This document shows positions 9,687 through 18,185 of a stretch of 64,000 bases of DNA, piece after piece; position 1 is the first letter of the stretch, and every line of letters starts with the position of its first letter. The stretch is from VGSG01 sp040756375 (GTDB lineage: Bacteria > Desulfobacterota > Desulfomonilia > Desulfomonilales > Desulfomonilaceae). A program made the position numbers and the translations under genes. The notes beneath the pieces were generated by a model, which saw only the letters and a list, made by a program, of their open reading frames with translations, was not told the DNA's origin and did not search any database. The stretch is taken from NCBI GenBank assembly GCA_040756375.1, contig JBFLZC010000011.1, positions 72,234 to 136,233 on the forward strand. The letters run 5' to 3'.

Positions 9687-9783
9687 CAATAGTGTCGCGT
9701 TTCGCCGTGCGCGACCCGATTGTCCCAGTAATCGTTCACCTACGCAGGACAAGTCTCCGTTTGCGGCCCCACAGAAACAAACG

Positions 9784-9810
9784 GTAGGACCGGCAGGATG
9801 CCGGTCCTAC
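9784..9810. repeat. hairpin repeat GTAGGACCGGCA...TGCCGGTCCTAC
   Basis: Perfect 12-base arms flank GGA, 97 bases after ricT. A near-identical copy is at 13989-14015, right behind queH. Both sit downstream of a plus-strand gene and could slow or end transcription, but neither has a T-run, so I call them dispersed repeats. The rest of 9687-9972 holds no gene that I can see. Confidence 0.7.
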
Positions 9811-9972
9811 TGAGGCCGCTAATTCGGCCAAAAGAACCTGTCTCTCGTGTGCGAGGAAAGGATAACTTCTCGCAGCGCTTTCAGCTTGCCTTCGAGAGCC
9901 AACTGAATTAGTTATGCCTCTCGGGCTTGGTTGGTAATAATCTCACCCGATCGCAGGAAGCTCGCAGATCAG

Positions 9973-10893
9973 ATGGTTTCCCGAAAGCAGTTGCATGACA
10001 AGGCGTTTGATCCTCGGTTCAAATCCCGGAAGGTCGCTGCGGTCTTAACTTTTTTTTGGAGCGGCTGCGCCGCATGGGCCTGCATGGCTGTTTTGGCTTC
10101 TGTGCTGCTCTATTGCGATCAAGCCCTCGCCGGCCCAGTGTTTGATCGAGTGGGCAAATCCGGCACGGTCCGATTTGGCGTTCCGTACAACCGCATACCT
10201 CAGGGCTTTCTCGATACCAGCGGGCAACTGGTAGGCTTTGAAGTTGATCTTGCCCAGGAAATGGCCCGTCGCATAGGCCGAAAGCTCGACATGGTAAAGG
10301 TGGGAGACCGCAACTGGGGACCGCTCCTATCCGAGGGCAAGATTGACGCAGCCATGTGCAGGGTTCGGCACACCAGGTCTCTGGAAAGTGCGTTTGACTT
10401 CTCAGTGCCCTACTTCTTTGACGCGCCGCACATTTTGGTGGTGAAAGGCAAGTTCAAAAACCCGACAGAGCTGAAAGGCCAGAAGATCGCCGCGGTGCAA
10501 GGTACCATCGGGGAAAGAGAGGCCATGCGGATTCTGAAGCAGGCCGGAGACGAGGCTGCGGAAAAGAACGTGGTCTCGTATCCCGATCGACCTTCATGTT
10601 TCATGGCCCTTGGCCGGGAAAAGGTGGCCGCGTGGATCGATTCGGGCATGATCCTGCTCGAATACTTGTCCAAGAAGACCGGCCGATTCGAATTGCTGCG
10701 GGCATCAGACACGGTAGAAGGGGTCGCGGTGGCATTGCCGCAGAATGATTCAGCTTGGCGCGATCTGGTCAATTTCACCATTCAAGACATGGCTTCAGAC
10801 GGAACTTTGAAGAAGATCTACCAAAAGTGGTACGGCCCTGATACTCCCCACGCGTTTCCTATGATGCGTGATATCGAGATCTGGCCTGATTGA
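9973..10893 (+). CDS. periplasmic solute-binding protein family 3
   Basis: The protein looks like an amino-acid-type ABC substrate-binding protein. The N-terminus has a basic region and a hydrophobic stretch (about residues 20-48 from ATG 9973) ending near ALAGPVF, consistent with export. The mature part follows the family pattern: VRFGVPYNRIPQGFLDTSGQLVGFEVDLAQEM at the start, then a WGPLLSEGKIDAAM loop, and a C-terminal KIYQKWYG. The start could be ATG 9973, with GGAAG 13 bases upstream, or a TTG at 9931. No permease or ATPase gene is adjacent, so it may be a stand-alone sensor or an orphan component. Alternative roles in this fold include lytic transglycosylase partners. Confidence 0.8.
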   Translation: MVSRKQLHDKAFDPRFKSRKVAAVLTFFWSGCAAWACMAVLASVLLYCDQALAGPVFDRVGKSGTVRFGVPYNRIPQGFLDTSGQLVGFEVDLAQEMARRIGRKLDMVKVGDRNWGPLLSEGKIDAAMCRVRHTRSLESAFDFSVPYFFDAPHILVVKGKFKNPTELKGQKIAAVQGTIGEREAMRILKQAGDEAAEKNVVSYPDRPSCFMALGREKVAAWIDSGMILLEYLSKKTGRFELLRASDTVEGVAVALPQNDSAWRDLVNFTIQDMASDGTLKKIYQKWYGPDTPHAFPMMRDIEIWPD

Positions 10894-10998
10894 GCAGCAA
10901 CGATGGGCATTTGTGTGCATCGGTTCTGATATGGAGCAGATATTACTAAGGCAAAAGCACGCGCTGGATTACCCCTCATATTCACATCGGCACCCTTC

Positions 10999-12900
10999 AT
11001 GAAACGAGTTATTCTCGGAACCGCCGGACATATCGATCACGGGAAAACCGAGCTGATCCGCGCCTTGACCGGCATGGAGACGGACCGTCTCAAGGAGGAA
11101 AAGGAGCGCGGAATCAGTATTGAGCTGGGGTTCGCGTTTCTCGACATCGGCGATCAGGTCCGCTTTGGGATCATCGATGTTCCGGGGCACGAACGGTTCG
11201 TTCGCCAGATGGTAGCCGGTTCCGGAGGCGTGGATCTGGCCGCGCTCGTTGTGGCCTTGGACGAAGGGGTCATGCCCCAGACTGTGGAGCACCTGGACAT
11301 CCTGAGCCTGCTTGGGATCCGCAAGGGCCTGGTTGTGCTCACCAAGCTCGACCTCGTGGATGAGGAGCTCGCTCTACTGGCCGAAGAAGACGCACGAGAC
11401 CTGGTAAAGGGCACATTCCTCGAAGGCGCGCCGATGGTACGGGTCTCAGCGCGGACTGGTGAAGGGCTCGACGAGCTGAGGAAAGCCTTGTCCGACCTGG
11501 CCCTTGAGACCGATGACCGTCCGGTGCACGGGCTTCTGCGCCTGCCTATCGACCGGGTCTTTACGCTCAAAGGGCATGGAACCATTGTAACTGGAACGTT
11601 GATTTCAGGCACTGTTAAATTGGGCGATGAAATTGAGATCTTGCCCAGTGGCAAGCGGTCTTCGGTTAGATCGCTCCAATCGCACAATCAACAGGAGGAG
11701 CAGGCTTTTCCTGGTGAAAGGGCTGCGGTTAATCTGCGAGGGTTGGAGGCGTCAGATCTTGCTCGTGGCGACGTGATGACCCATCCGACGGAGTTCACGC
11801 CGACATACATCGTAGATGTACGCCTGAAGGTGCTTGCCCGCTCACCCATGCCCATCAGGAATCGGCAACTGGTACGTTTACATCACTACACCACCGAAGC
11901 AGAGGCACGAGTGGTCTTTGCCGACCGGGAGACCGCGGAACCGGGCACAGAGCTGGTGGCACAGGTGCGCGCAGTATCGCCTATCGTGCCGGCCGGCGGC
12001 GATCGCTTTGTCCTCAGGGCTTTGTCTCCTTCCGTGACACTGGGCGGGGGGGTGATTCTCAATCCTCGTGGGACGAAACTCCGGGCACGCTCTGCCAAAG
12101 CCTTTATGGAACATGACTGGGAAGACTCCGCGGGCGTGCTTGAGACCATGGTGCGGGGTGCGGGACTGGATGGGATCACCAGGAGCGAGTTGCTCGGCCT
12201 CACCGGCATGTCGGGCAAGGGCCTGGATCGAATGCTGGAGAATCTGCGAAACGCCCAGAAGCTGGTTCGATTCGATCCCGGGGACGATCGTTACGTGCAC
12301 CGAGGCCTCGTGGACTTGATGCACAGGAAGATACTCTCGCGACTTGAAGCCTTCCATGCTCAAAACCCGCTAAAAGAGGGCATACCCAAGCAAGAGCTTC
12401 GATCCGCGGCGGGCGGAAGCGATAAGCTCTTCAAAAAGGTATTGGAGATGCTCGTTTCCGGTGGGGCTATCGTCGACGAGGGCAACACTGTCCGGTCGCC
12501 CGCGCATAAGGTTCAGCTCAAAGAAGAAGAAAAAGGTCTCAAAGAGAAGCTCCTGAACCTGATCGTTAAGGGCGATAACGCGCCGCCCATAGTCAGGGAT
12601 CTGACCGAAGCAGCGGGGGTGACGACTCAGCAAGTGAAGGCCATGCTGGACCTCCTGGCCAAAGAGCAGAAGATTGTCAAAGTTAAAGAAGATATCTACT
12701 TCTCGGTAGGATTCATCCAAGAGACGAAACGCAAGCTCGTGGAATTCATAAATAAAGAAGGGGCTATCACCCCGTCTCAATTTGCCGGGGTAACCGGATC
12801 ATCCAGAAAGTATAATATTCCTCTGCTGGAGTATCTCGATCGGGAACGATTTACCATACGGGTGGGCGATCAACGGGTGCTGAGAGGCTCGGGAAGCTGA
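10999..12900 (+). CDS. selB: selenocysteine-specific elongation factor SelB
   Basis: SelB delivers Sec-tRNA to UGA codons marked by a SECIS hairpin. The N-terminal GTPase domain shows GHIDHGKTELIRALTG (G1), DVPGHERFVRQM (G3) and TKLD (G4). EF-Tu-like beta-barrel domains follow, and then the C-terminal series of winged helices (about residues 370-633) that bind the SECIS. The length of 633 residues is normal. I see no obvious ribosome site before ATG 10999. No selA, selD or selC is visible in the window. Its presence supports reading the in-frame UGA at 53364-53366 as selenocysteine. Confidence 0.95.
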   Translation: MKRVILGTAGHIDHGKTELIRALTGMETDRLKEEKERGISIELGFAFLDIGDQVRFGIIDVPGHERFVRQMVAGSGGVDLAALVVALDEGVMPQTVEHLDILSLLGIRKGLVVLTKLDLVDEELALLAEEDARDLVKGTFLEGAPMVRVSARTGEGLDELRKALSDLALETDDRPVHGLLRLPIDRVFTLKGHGTIVTGTLISGTVKLGDEIEILPSGKRSSVRSLQSHNQQEEQAFPGERAAVNLRGLEASDLARGDVMTHPTEFTPTYIVDVRLKVLARSPMPIRNRQLVRLHHYTTEAEARVVFADRETAEPGTELVAQVRAVSPIVPAGGDRFVLRALSPSVTLGGGVILNPRGTKLRARSAKAFMEHDWEDSAGVLETMVRGAGLDGITRSELLGLTGMSGKGLDRMLENLRNAQKLVRFDPGDDRYVHRGLVDLMHRKILSRLEAFHAQNPLKEGIPKQELRSAAGGSDKLFKKVLEMLVSGGAIVDEGNTVRSPAHKVQLKEEEKGLKEKLLNLIVKGDNAPPIVRDLTEAAGVTTQQVKAMLDLLAKEQKIVKVKEDIYFSVGFIQETKRKLVEFINKEGAITPSQFAGVTGSSRKYNIPLLEYLDRERFTIRVGDQRVLRGSGS

Positions 12901-13358
12901 GGAGACGTGGGCAGCTTGGCATAGAAGTCAGCCACCTTTCTCAGCCGTTCAAGACATTGCGTCCGTTGCTCGTCGAAACGCTTGGCCGCGGCCGGACTTT
13001 TTTCCTTCATGTACTGAACGAGAGCCCAGGCCTGATGATCGAGGCACGCGTAGCCGCCGTCAAGTATTGCGAGGAGTTGCCTGTCCACCTCTGCTATTCT
13101 ACCATCTGAGACGGCCTTGATTTTGGCGCGTATGATCTGTACTCTTTTCTGTACATTTGTTACCGTATCGATGGCTGCGTGTTCTTCGATAATGCCGGCC
13201 ACGAATCCGTCCGCGGTGGCCCCAAGGAGCAGGAATGCGTCATTGAGGTAGGCTGTGGCCGTTTCTCCGAACGCATTGAGGAAGACGGCCCAATCTGCGC
13301 CTTGCGCCGACGGACAGACAACCAAAACGACGACGAACAACCAGACGATTTTTTTCAT
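12870..13358 (-). CDS. small exported hypothetical protein
   Basis: I start at ATG 13358, where a clean signal peptide begins (MKKIVWLFVVVLVVCPSAQG, predicted cleavage after AQG); the frame upstream lacks protein character. The mature part of about 140 residues is helical and charged, with two cysteines and a stretch rich in K, R, E and A suggesting a helical bundle. Its 3' end overlaps the end of selB tail-to-tail by 31 bases. I do not recognise the family. Confidence 0.6.
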   Translation of the reverse strand: MKKIVWLFVVVLVVCPSAQGADWAVFLNAFGETATAYLNDAFLLLGATADGFVAGIIEEHAAIDTVTNVQKRVQIIRAKIKAVSDGRIAEVDRQLLAILDGGYACLDHQAWALVQYMKEKSPAAAKRFDEQRTQCLERLRKVADFYAKLPTSPQLPEPLSTR

Positions 13359-13449
13359 CAGAGGCCAACCTGGTAGCGCAAAATGAGCGTCTCGGCGCTC
13401 TCGACGGCAGACTTCATACCATGCGGCCCAGAAGGAGACAATACCTTTC

Positions 13450-13989
13450 ATGAGAATTCTACTCCACACCTGTTGCGCTCCGTGCCTCGTTCACCCGTAC
13501 GCGGAGCTCACTTCGCAAGGACACGAGGTCACCTCGTTCTTCTTTAATCCCAATATCCACCCTTATTCGGAATACCTGCGCAGACTTGATGCATTCAGGA
13601 TCTATACCCAGGAGCGCCAAATTCCTGCTCTGGAAGAAGACGGCCCCGACGGCTTGGAAGAATGGCTGCGGGAAGTGGTGTATCGAGAAGGACAGCGGTG
13701 CCGCGTCTGCTTCCATCTCCGACTGACAAAGACCGCTCGTCTGGCCGAAGCCAAAGGCTTCGACGCATTCTCCACTACCCTCCTTTACAGCCGTTTTCAG
13801 AAGCATGATCTGCTCAAGGAGATCGGTGAGGCCGTCTCGGAACAGCATGGCGTCCCGTTTTTCTATCAGGATTGGAGAACAGGCTGGAACTTAGGTGTGA
13901 AAGAATACCGCCAAACCGGATTGTATCGACAGAAATACTGCGGCTGCATCTACAGCGAAAAGGAGCGTGCCGCAAAGATAATACTCTAG
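13450..13989 (+). CDS. queH: epoxyqueuosine reductase QueH
   Basis: QueH performs the last step of queuosine synthesis, reducing epoxyqueuosine in tRNA, as the non-cobalamin alternative to QueG. The 179-residue sequence has the family's cysteine pattern: HTCCAPC near the N-terminus, CRVC in the middle and KYCGC near the C-terminus. These are expected to bind an Fe-S cluster and a second metal. SFFFNPNIHPYSEY and STTLLYSRFQKH are also typical. The start ATG 13450 lies divergently within 100 bases of the exported small protein. With tgt at 3348 this shows that the organism makes queuosine. Confidence 0.92.
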   Translation: MRILLHTCCAPCLVHPYAELTSQGHEVTSFFFNPNIHPYSEYLRRLDAFRIYTQERQIPALEEDGPDGLEEWLREVVYREGQRCRVCFHLRLTKTARLAEAKGFDAFSTTLLYSRFQKHDLLKEIGEAVSEQHGVPFFYQDWRTGWNLGVKEYRQTGLYRQKYCGCIYSEKERAAKIIL

Positions 13990-14015
13990 TAGGATCGGCA
14001 AGATGCCGGTCCTAC
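13989..14015. repeat. hairpin repeat, second GTAGGA copy
   Basis: Twelve-base arms (one G-T wobble) around AGA begin at the last base of the queH stop codon. It is a sister of the hairpin at 9784-9810. Its position right behind a stop codon suggests it may protect the queH mRNA end. Confidence 0.65.
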
Positions 14016-14133
14016 TAATGCGGTGAGTCCACGTGCCTCGGTTTGCCCCTCTCGACCCAAAGTTAACCTCGACAAGACGAATCCGCTTTTTGTCCGGGAG
14101 AACCTGGTGTATAAGGAGACCAGATCCCGGAAT

Positions 14134-15042
14134 ATGCAACCGCGTGAGATGCGAATGGTCGCGGAGACCTATCGAACAGCCCTATATCGGAGACCGGCGT
14201 GCTGTATCCTGCTGGCCGGAATGCTCGTGTGCGCGGGCCTGAGTGCACCACAGGCCGGGGAAGTGCGTCAATCCCCCCCATCAGTCGGAAACGCGTCCTG
14301 GCTCATGGTGAGCCTCTGTCCCAAAAGCTATTCGAACGGCCAAAGGCTCTTCTCCCTCATCAAGGAGCTGAGCGGCGACCATAACGGCACAATCCTACAC
14401 TTCTCCCGGGTGACACCCGAGCTGGTGGATGCGATGCAACCCGACTTCGTCGTGCTCGGGCCCCAGGGAACTCCCTGGTGTCAGTATACGGGCACGGACG
14501 GAGTAGCGCTCCAGAACTTCCTCCGGACAGTTCCGTTCATGGCCGAACAGATGAACATTCCGATCCTGGGTATTTGCGGAGGCCATCAGGCCATGGCCAT
14601 CGCATTCGGAGGCAAGGTAGGACCGATCAGGGGTGGGCAAGACGATTGCATGCCGTACGTCCGCGAGCGCCAGACTGGGCTCGTTGAGCTGACTCTTACC
14701 ACTCCCGATCCTATTACCCGTGGAATGGAAACCCGGGTGCAAATGTCCCAGAGCCATTACGACGAAGTGAAGGTGCTTCCCCCGGGATTCGTGGTCTTGG
14801 CCTCGGACAAGCTCAGCCCCATGCAGATTATTCGCCACCCTTGTCGGCCGGTGTATGGCGTCCAGGGACATCCTGAAAGATTCCGACCTGAGAGTCCGCA
14901 CGGCGCGGTATTGATTCGCAACTTCATCGAAATAGCCCGCACTCACAACCAAACCATGCGCCACACGTTCGTCAAGGCAGGCTCGGCCGCGGACCAGACC
15001 CCACCGCAACCGGTCGTATCCCAAGCCCCCGCCAGCGAGTAA
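14134..15042 (+). CDS. exported class I glutamine-amidotransferase-like protein
   Basis: The core is a type 1 glutamine amidotransferase: GICGGHQAMAIAFGG carries the nucleophilic Cys, and GVQGHPERFRPES carries the catalytic His and Glu. So the triad is complete. Unusually, an N-terminal basic and hydrophobic segment (RRPACCILLAGMLVCAGLSA, then PQAG) looks like a signal peptide, and the C-terminus is Pro/Ala-rich. Such domains are normally cytoplasmic. The start is uncertain: ATG 14134 has no close ribosome site, although AAGGAG lies at 14113-14118, and the frame is open to 14023. The substrate is unknown; gamma-glutamyl hydrolase activity is possible. Confidence 0.7.
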   Translation: MQPREMRMVAETYRTALYRRPACCILLAGMLVCAGLSAPQAGEVRQSPPSVGNASWLMVSLCPKSYSNGQRLFSLIKELSGDHNGTILHFSRVTPELVDAMQPDFVVLGPQGTPWCQYTGTDGVALQNFLRTVPFMAEQMNIPILGICGGHQAMAIAFGGKVGPIRGGQDDCMPYVRERQTGLVELTLTTPDPITRGMETRVQMSQSHYDEVKVLPPGFVVLASDKLSPMQIIRHPCRPVYGVQGHPERFRPESPHGAVLIRNFIEIARTHNQTMRHTFVKAGSAADQTPPQPVVSQAPASE

Positions 15043-15377
15043 TCAGGCTCTTCGTCACCAATTTCTTCCTGCGTATACACACCGGCTATCCCGCACATGT
15101 CAGAGTACTTTCCGGAATCATTGCTTCCTGTTGGAAATTGTCCGGCGCGGTATGAATGTTCCCATTGCTCATGGTAAACTACCGTGGCATTCTTGCCTGA
15201 ACCTGAGCGCTAAAAGGTGCTGAAAACCGCAAGACGTTGTTTTCATGGTGGGTGATCAAATTTCGACCCGAATCTGCATCTCCGAAAGCTCGCTAAGTGA
15301 TCGGAAGACCGGATGCAAGAATCGGTGCAAAACGCCACTTTTTGCGCGGGTTGCTCAACAAGACAGGAGGATGAGCC
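15043..15377. other. intergenic leader before the molybdoenzyme
   Basis: About 335 bases without a credible gene. Just before the next start, ACAGGAGG at 15363-15370 gives a strong ribosome site 7 bases from GTG 15378. A sequence resembling a sigma-54 box (TGGCATTCTTGCC near 15184) has the wrong spacing. I see no riboswitch or palindrome. Confidence 0.5.
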
Positions 15378-17525
15378 GTGAAAGAGTTCAAATACTCCAA
15401 CTGGGCTCGTGAAATAGAGGTCTACGGATACGATTCGATGGTTAAGAGCCATTGCCGCATGTGCCACGGCGGATGCGGCGTGCTCGTGTACGTCAAGGAC
15501 GGTAAGATTAAGAAGATAGCAGGCGACCCGGACTGCCCCATAAACCACGGCACATTGTGCACCAAAGGTCTTGCTTCCGCCGAGCTTGTCTATCATCCGG
15601 ATCGCCTCACCTACCCTGTGAAACGGATAGGACCAAAAGGTAGCGGCAAATGGGAACGCATCACGTGGGACGAAGCCCTGGACACCATTGCGGAACGAAT
15701 GTTGAGTTACAGAGATTCTTACGGCGCGGAATCGGTAGTTCTGGGATACGGCACCGGCAGAGAAAACGAGGCGGTTATCTATCGCTTTGCTAACTTGTTC
15801 GGAAGCCCCAATGTGCTCACAGCCGGTCATTTCTGTTACGGCCCCCGTATCGCCACCAGTATCATTACATGCGGTTCCAATCCCATAGTGGATTACGAGA
15901 ACCACCCAAAATGTATCATGGTTTGGGGCAACAATGTGGTTATCAGTAATCCCGACTGCTACAAAGGCGAGCCTTTTTCAGTGGCATTGGACGAGGGAGC
16001 CAAGCTGATTGTGGTGGATCCGAGGCTCACCCGCGCGGCTGCGCGAGCAAATGTCTGGCTGCAACTCAGGCCGGGAACCGATACTGCGCTTGCTCTTGGA
16101 ATGTGCAATGTAATTGTCAATGAAGACCTTTACGACAAGGATTTTGTTGAAAACTACGTACACGGGTGGGAGCCGTTTGTGCAACGGGTGAATGAGTATC
16201 CCTTGGATCGCGTTGAACAAATAACATGGGTTCCCAAGGAAAAGATCCTGGAGGCGGCAAGGCTCTATGCCACCACAAAACCCGCTGCAATCCAATGGGG
16301 AGTTGCCATCGAACAACAGATCAACTGCGCGGACAATGATCGTGTCTTGATGCATCTGATGGGGATCACCGGCAATATTGACAGGAAAGGCGGGCAGGTG
16401 CTGTTTAAGCCTCCCAATATAAGGAACGTGGGTCAATTTGGAGCGCATGGCGTTCTGCCCAGAGACCAGAGAGACAAACGTTTGGGCGGCGATATGTTCC
16501 GATTGGCCTCACGCTTTTCTATCATAAATCCAAAATGTGTGTGGGACGCAATTCTTGAAGAGAAGCCTTACCCGGTAAAGATGCTGTTCCTCATCAGCTC
16601 AAATCCCGTTATGACGCGGGACAACGCGAGGGAAGTATACCGCGCGCTCGAAGAAGTTGACTTCTTGGCGGTTGCGGACTTCTTCATTACCCCTACCGCG
16701 GAATTGGCAGATATTGTCTTGCCGGCTGCAACGTGGCTGGAAATGGATTATATCGCGGATTTCTGGAAACGCCACGGTTACATTTTGCCGCGGCGAAAAG
16801 TTATTCAGGTAGGCGAATGCCGATCGGACCACGAAATGCTCAATGACCTGGCACATCGGGTTGGAATGGGAGAGCATTGGTGGGAGGACTTCGAGAAGGC
16901 CCTTGACTGGATTTTGGAACCCACGGGCCTGACCTGGCAGGATTTCAAGAAACTGGACTTCTTGAGAGGCGAAGTGGAGTATGAGAAATATAGAAAAGAC
17001 GGCTTTTCGACTCCCACGAGGAAATTCGAGCTCCATTCCACTGTTTTGGAGAAAATGGGCTACGATCCCTTACCTCAGTATCGAGAGACGCCTGAAAGTC
17101 CGTACAGTACGCCGGAAGTGTACAATGAGTTCCCTTACATTTTGATCACCGGCAAGAGACTACCCGGCTTCTTTCACACTGAGAACCGCCAGGCGCCAAG
17201 CCTGAGAGAACTCCATACCGATCCAATCGTGGAAATTCATCCTGACACCGCCGAGAAGGAGAGTATCAAGGATGGGGATTGGGTGATCATTGAGTCTCCG
17301 CGCGGTCGGATCAGACACAGGGCGAAGCTTTTCGCGGGCCTGGACCCACGAATTGTTGCCGCGCAGCACGCCTGGTGGTTCCCCGAGAAGAAAGATCCTG
17401 GACATGGTTGGGCTGAATCAAACATTAACATCCTGACGGATAACTCTTACAAGACGTGCGATCCTGCAATGGGTGCGAGCTCAGTGAGGACACTTCTCTG
17501 CAAAATCTACCCGGAGAAGACGTGA
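15378..17525 (+). CDS. molybdopterin-dependent oxidoreductase, large subunit
   Basis: This is a DMSO-reductase-superfamily enzyme of 715 residues. An N-terminal 4Fe-4S site is formed by Cys26, Cys29, Cys33 and Cys61 (CRMCHGGCG ... LCTKG). The likely Mo/W ligand is Cys153 (GHFCYGP), so this is a cysteine and not a selenocysteine form. The C-terminal molybdopterin-dinucleotide domain (about residues 590-710) includes GKRLPGFFHTENRQ. There is no twin-arginine signal, so it should be cytoplasmic. The start GTG 15378 has a strong ribosome site. The four-cluster ferredoxin follows 14 bases later. The overall look is of the acetylene-hydratase/thiosulfate-reductase-like branch; the substrate is not deducible. 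Confidence 0.85.
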   Translation: MKEFKYSNWAREIEVYGYDSMVKSHCRMCHGGCGVLVYVKDGKIKKIAGDPDCPINHGTLCTKGLASAELVYHPDRLTYPVKRIGPKGSGKWERITWDEALDTIAERMLSYRDSYGAESVVLGYGTGRENEAVIYRFANLFGSPNVLTAGHFCYGPRIATSIITCGSNPIVDYENHPKCIMVWGNNVVISNPDCYKGEPFSVALDEGAKLIVVDPRLTRAAARANVWLQLRPGTDTALALGMCNVIVNEDLYDKDFVENYVHGWEPFVQRVNEYPLDRVEQITWVPKEKILEAARLYATTKPAAIQWGVAIEQQINCADNDRVLMHLMGITGNIDRKGGQVLFKPPNIRNVGQFGAHGVLPRDQRDKRLGGDMFRLASRFSIINPKCVWDAILEEKPYPVKMLFLISSNPVMTRDNAREVYRALEEVDFLAVADFFITPTAELADIVLPAATWLEMDYIADFWKRHGYILPRRKVIQVGECRSDHEMLNDLAHRVGMGEHWWEDFEKALDWILEPTGLTWQDFKKLDFLRGEVEYEKYRKDGFSTPTRKFELHSTVLEKMGYDPLPQYRETPESPYSTPEVYNEFPYILITGKRLPGFFHTENRQAPSLRELHTDPIVEIHPDTAEKESIKDGDWVIIESPRGRIRHRAKLFAGLDPRIVAAQHAWWFPEKKDPGHGWAESNINILTDNSYKTCDPAMGASSVRTLLCKIYPEKT

Positions 17526-17539
17526 AGGAGAACGCAAAG

Positions 17540-18031
17540 ATGAATAAATATGCTCTCATCATAGATGATGAATTGTGCTGGGGATGCAGAACATGCGAAG
17601 TGGCCTGCAAACAAGAGTATGACCACCAGGTCAAGTTCATTCACATACAAGAGGACGGTCCACGCGTGGAGGGAAATGAATTTGTATACTTCCACCGGCC
17701 CTCGGTGTGTCAACATTGTGACGAGCCTCCGTGCGCCGAGGCTTGCCCGGAATCGGCAATTGCCAAGCGGCAGGATGGAATTGTAGTTCTCAACTATGAT
17801 ACATGCACAGGATGCCAGAATTGCATTGAAGCTTGCCCTTACAACGCGATCGGTTTCGACGAAGAAAAGCAAACAGCCCTCAAGTGCAACTTGTGTCATC
17901 ATCGAGTGGACCGGGGCCTCATTCCCGCTTGCGCCGACAATGTATGCCTGGCGCACTGTATCTATTTCGGAGACCCGGCATCAATTAACGAACAGATAGA
18001 TCGGAAAAGGCGCAAGAGACAGACGAAATAG
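17540..18031 (+). CDS. four-cluster 4Fe-4S electron-transfer subunit
   Basis: This 163-residue ferredoxin-like protein has the DmsB/HybA-type cysteine pattern: CWGCRTCEVAC, CQHCDEPPCAEAC, CTGCQNCIEAC and CNLCHHRVDRGLIPAC, giving four 4Fe-4S clusters. ATG 17540 has AAGGAG 11 bases upstream; the frame is open to 17456. It presumably passes electrons to or from the molybdoenzyme just upstream. No membrane anchor subunit follows, which fits a soluble two-subunit enzyme. The C-terminus is very basic. Confidence 0.88.
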   Translation: MNKYALIIDDELCWGCRTCEVACKQEYDHQVKFIHIQEDGPRVEGNEFVYFHRPSVCQHCDEPPCAEACPESAIAKRQDGIVVLNYDTCTGCQNCIEACPYNAIGFDEEKQTALKCNLCHHRVDRGLIPACADNVCLAHCIYFGDPASINEQIDRKRRKRQTK

Positions 18032-18185
18032 TGAACTCCCCTCTTAAGGAAACCTAGCGGTTCACGATAATAATCGCACAAAGAGAGCTTGCTCGTGTCT
18101 TTTCCCCGGGGAATTCCGGAATGCATTGAAAATCCACGGAAGCGTCGCTCGGCTTATTGATAAGGGGGAAAGCCGTGGCTGAATC

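Noticed and set aside
10894..10998. selC (tRNA-Sec) next to selB
   Set aside because: No cloverleaf or long variable arm could be found in the short gap before selB.
15180..15200. Possible sigma-54 promoter (TGGCATTCTTGCC) before the molybdoenzyme
   Set aside because: The distance between the GG and GC elements is too short for a -24/-12 promoter.
15830..15850. Selenocysteine in the molybdoenzyme
   Set aside because: The metal-ligand position is an ordinary TGT cysteine codon (Cys153), and no in-frame TGA occurs.
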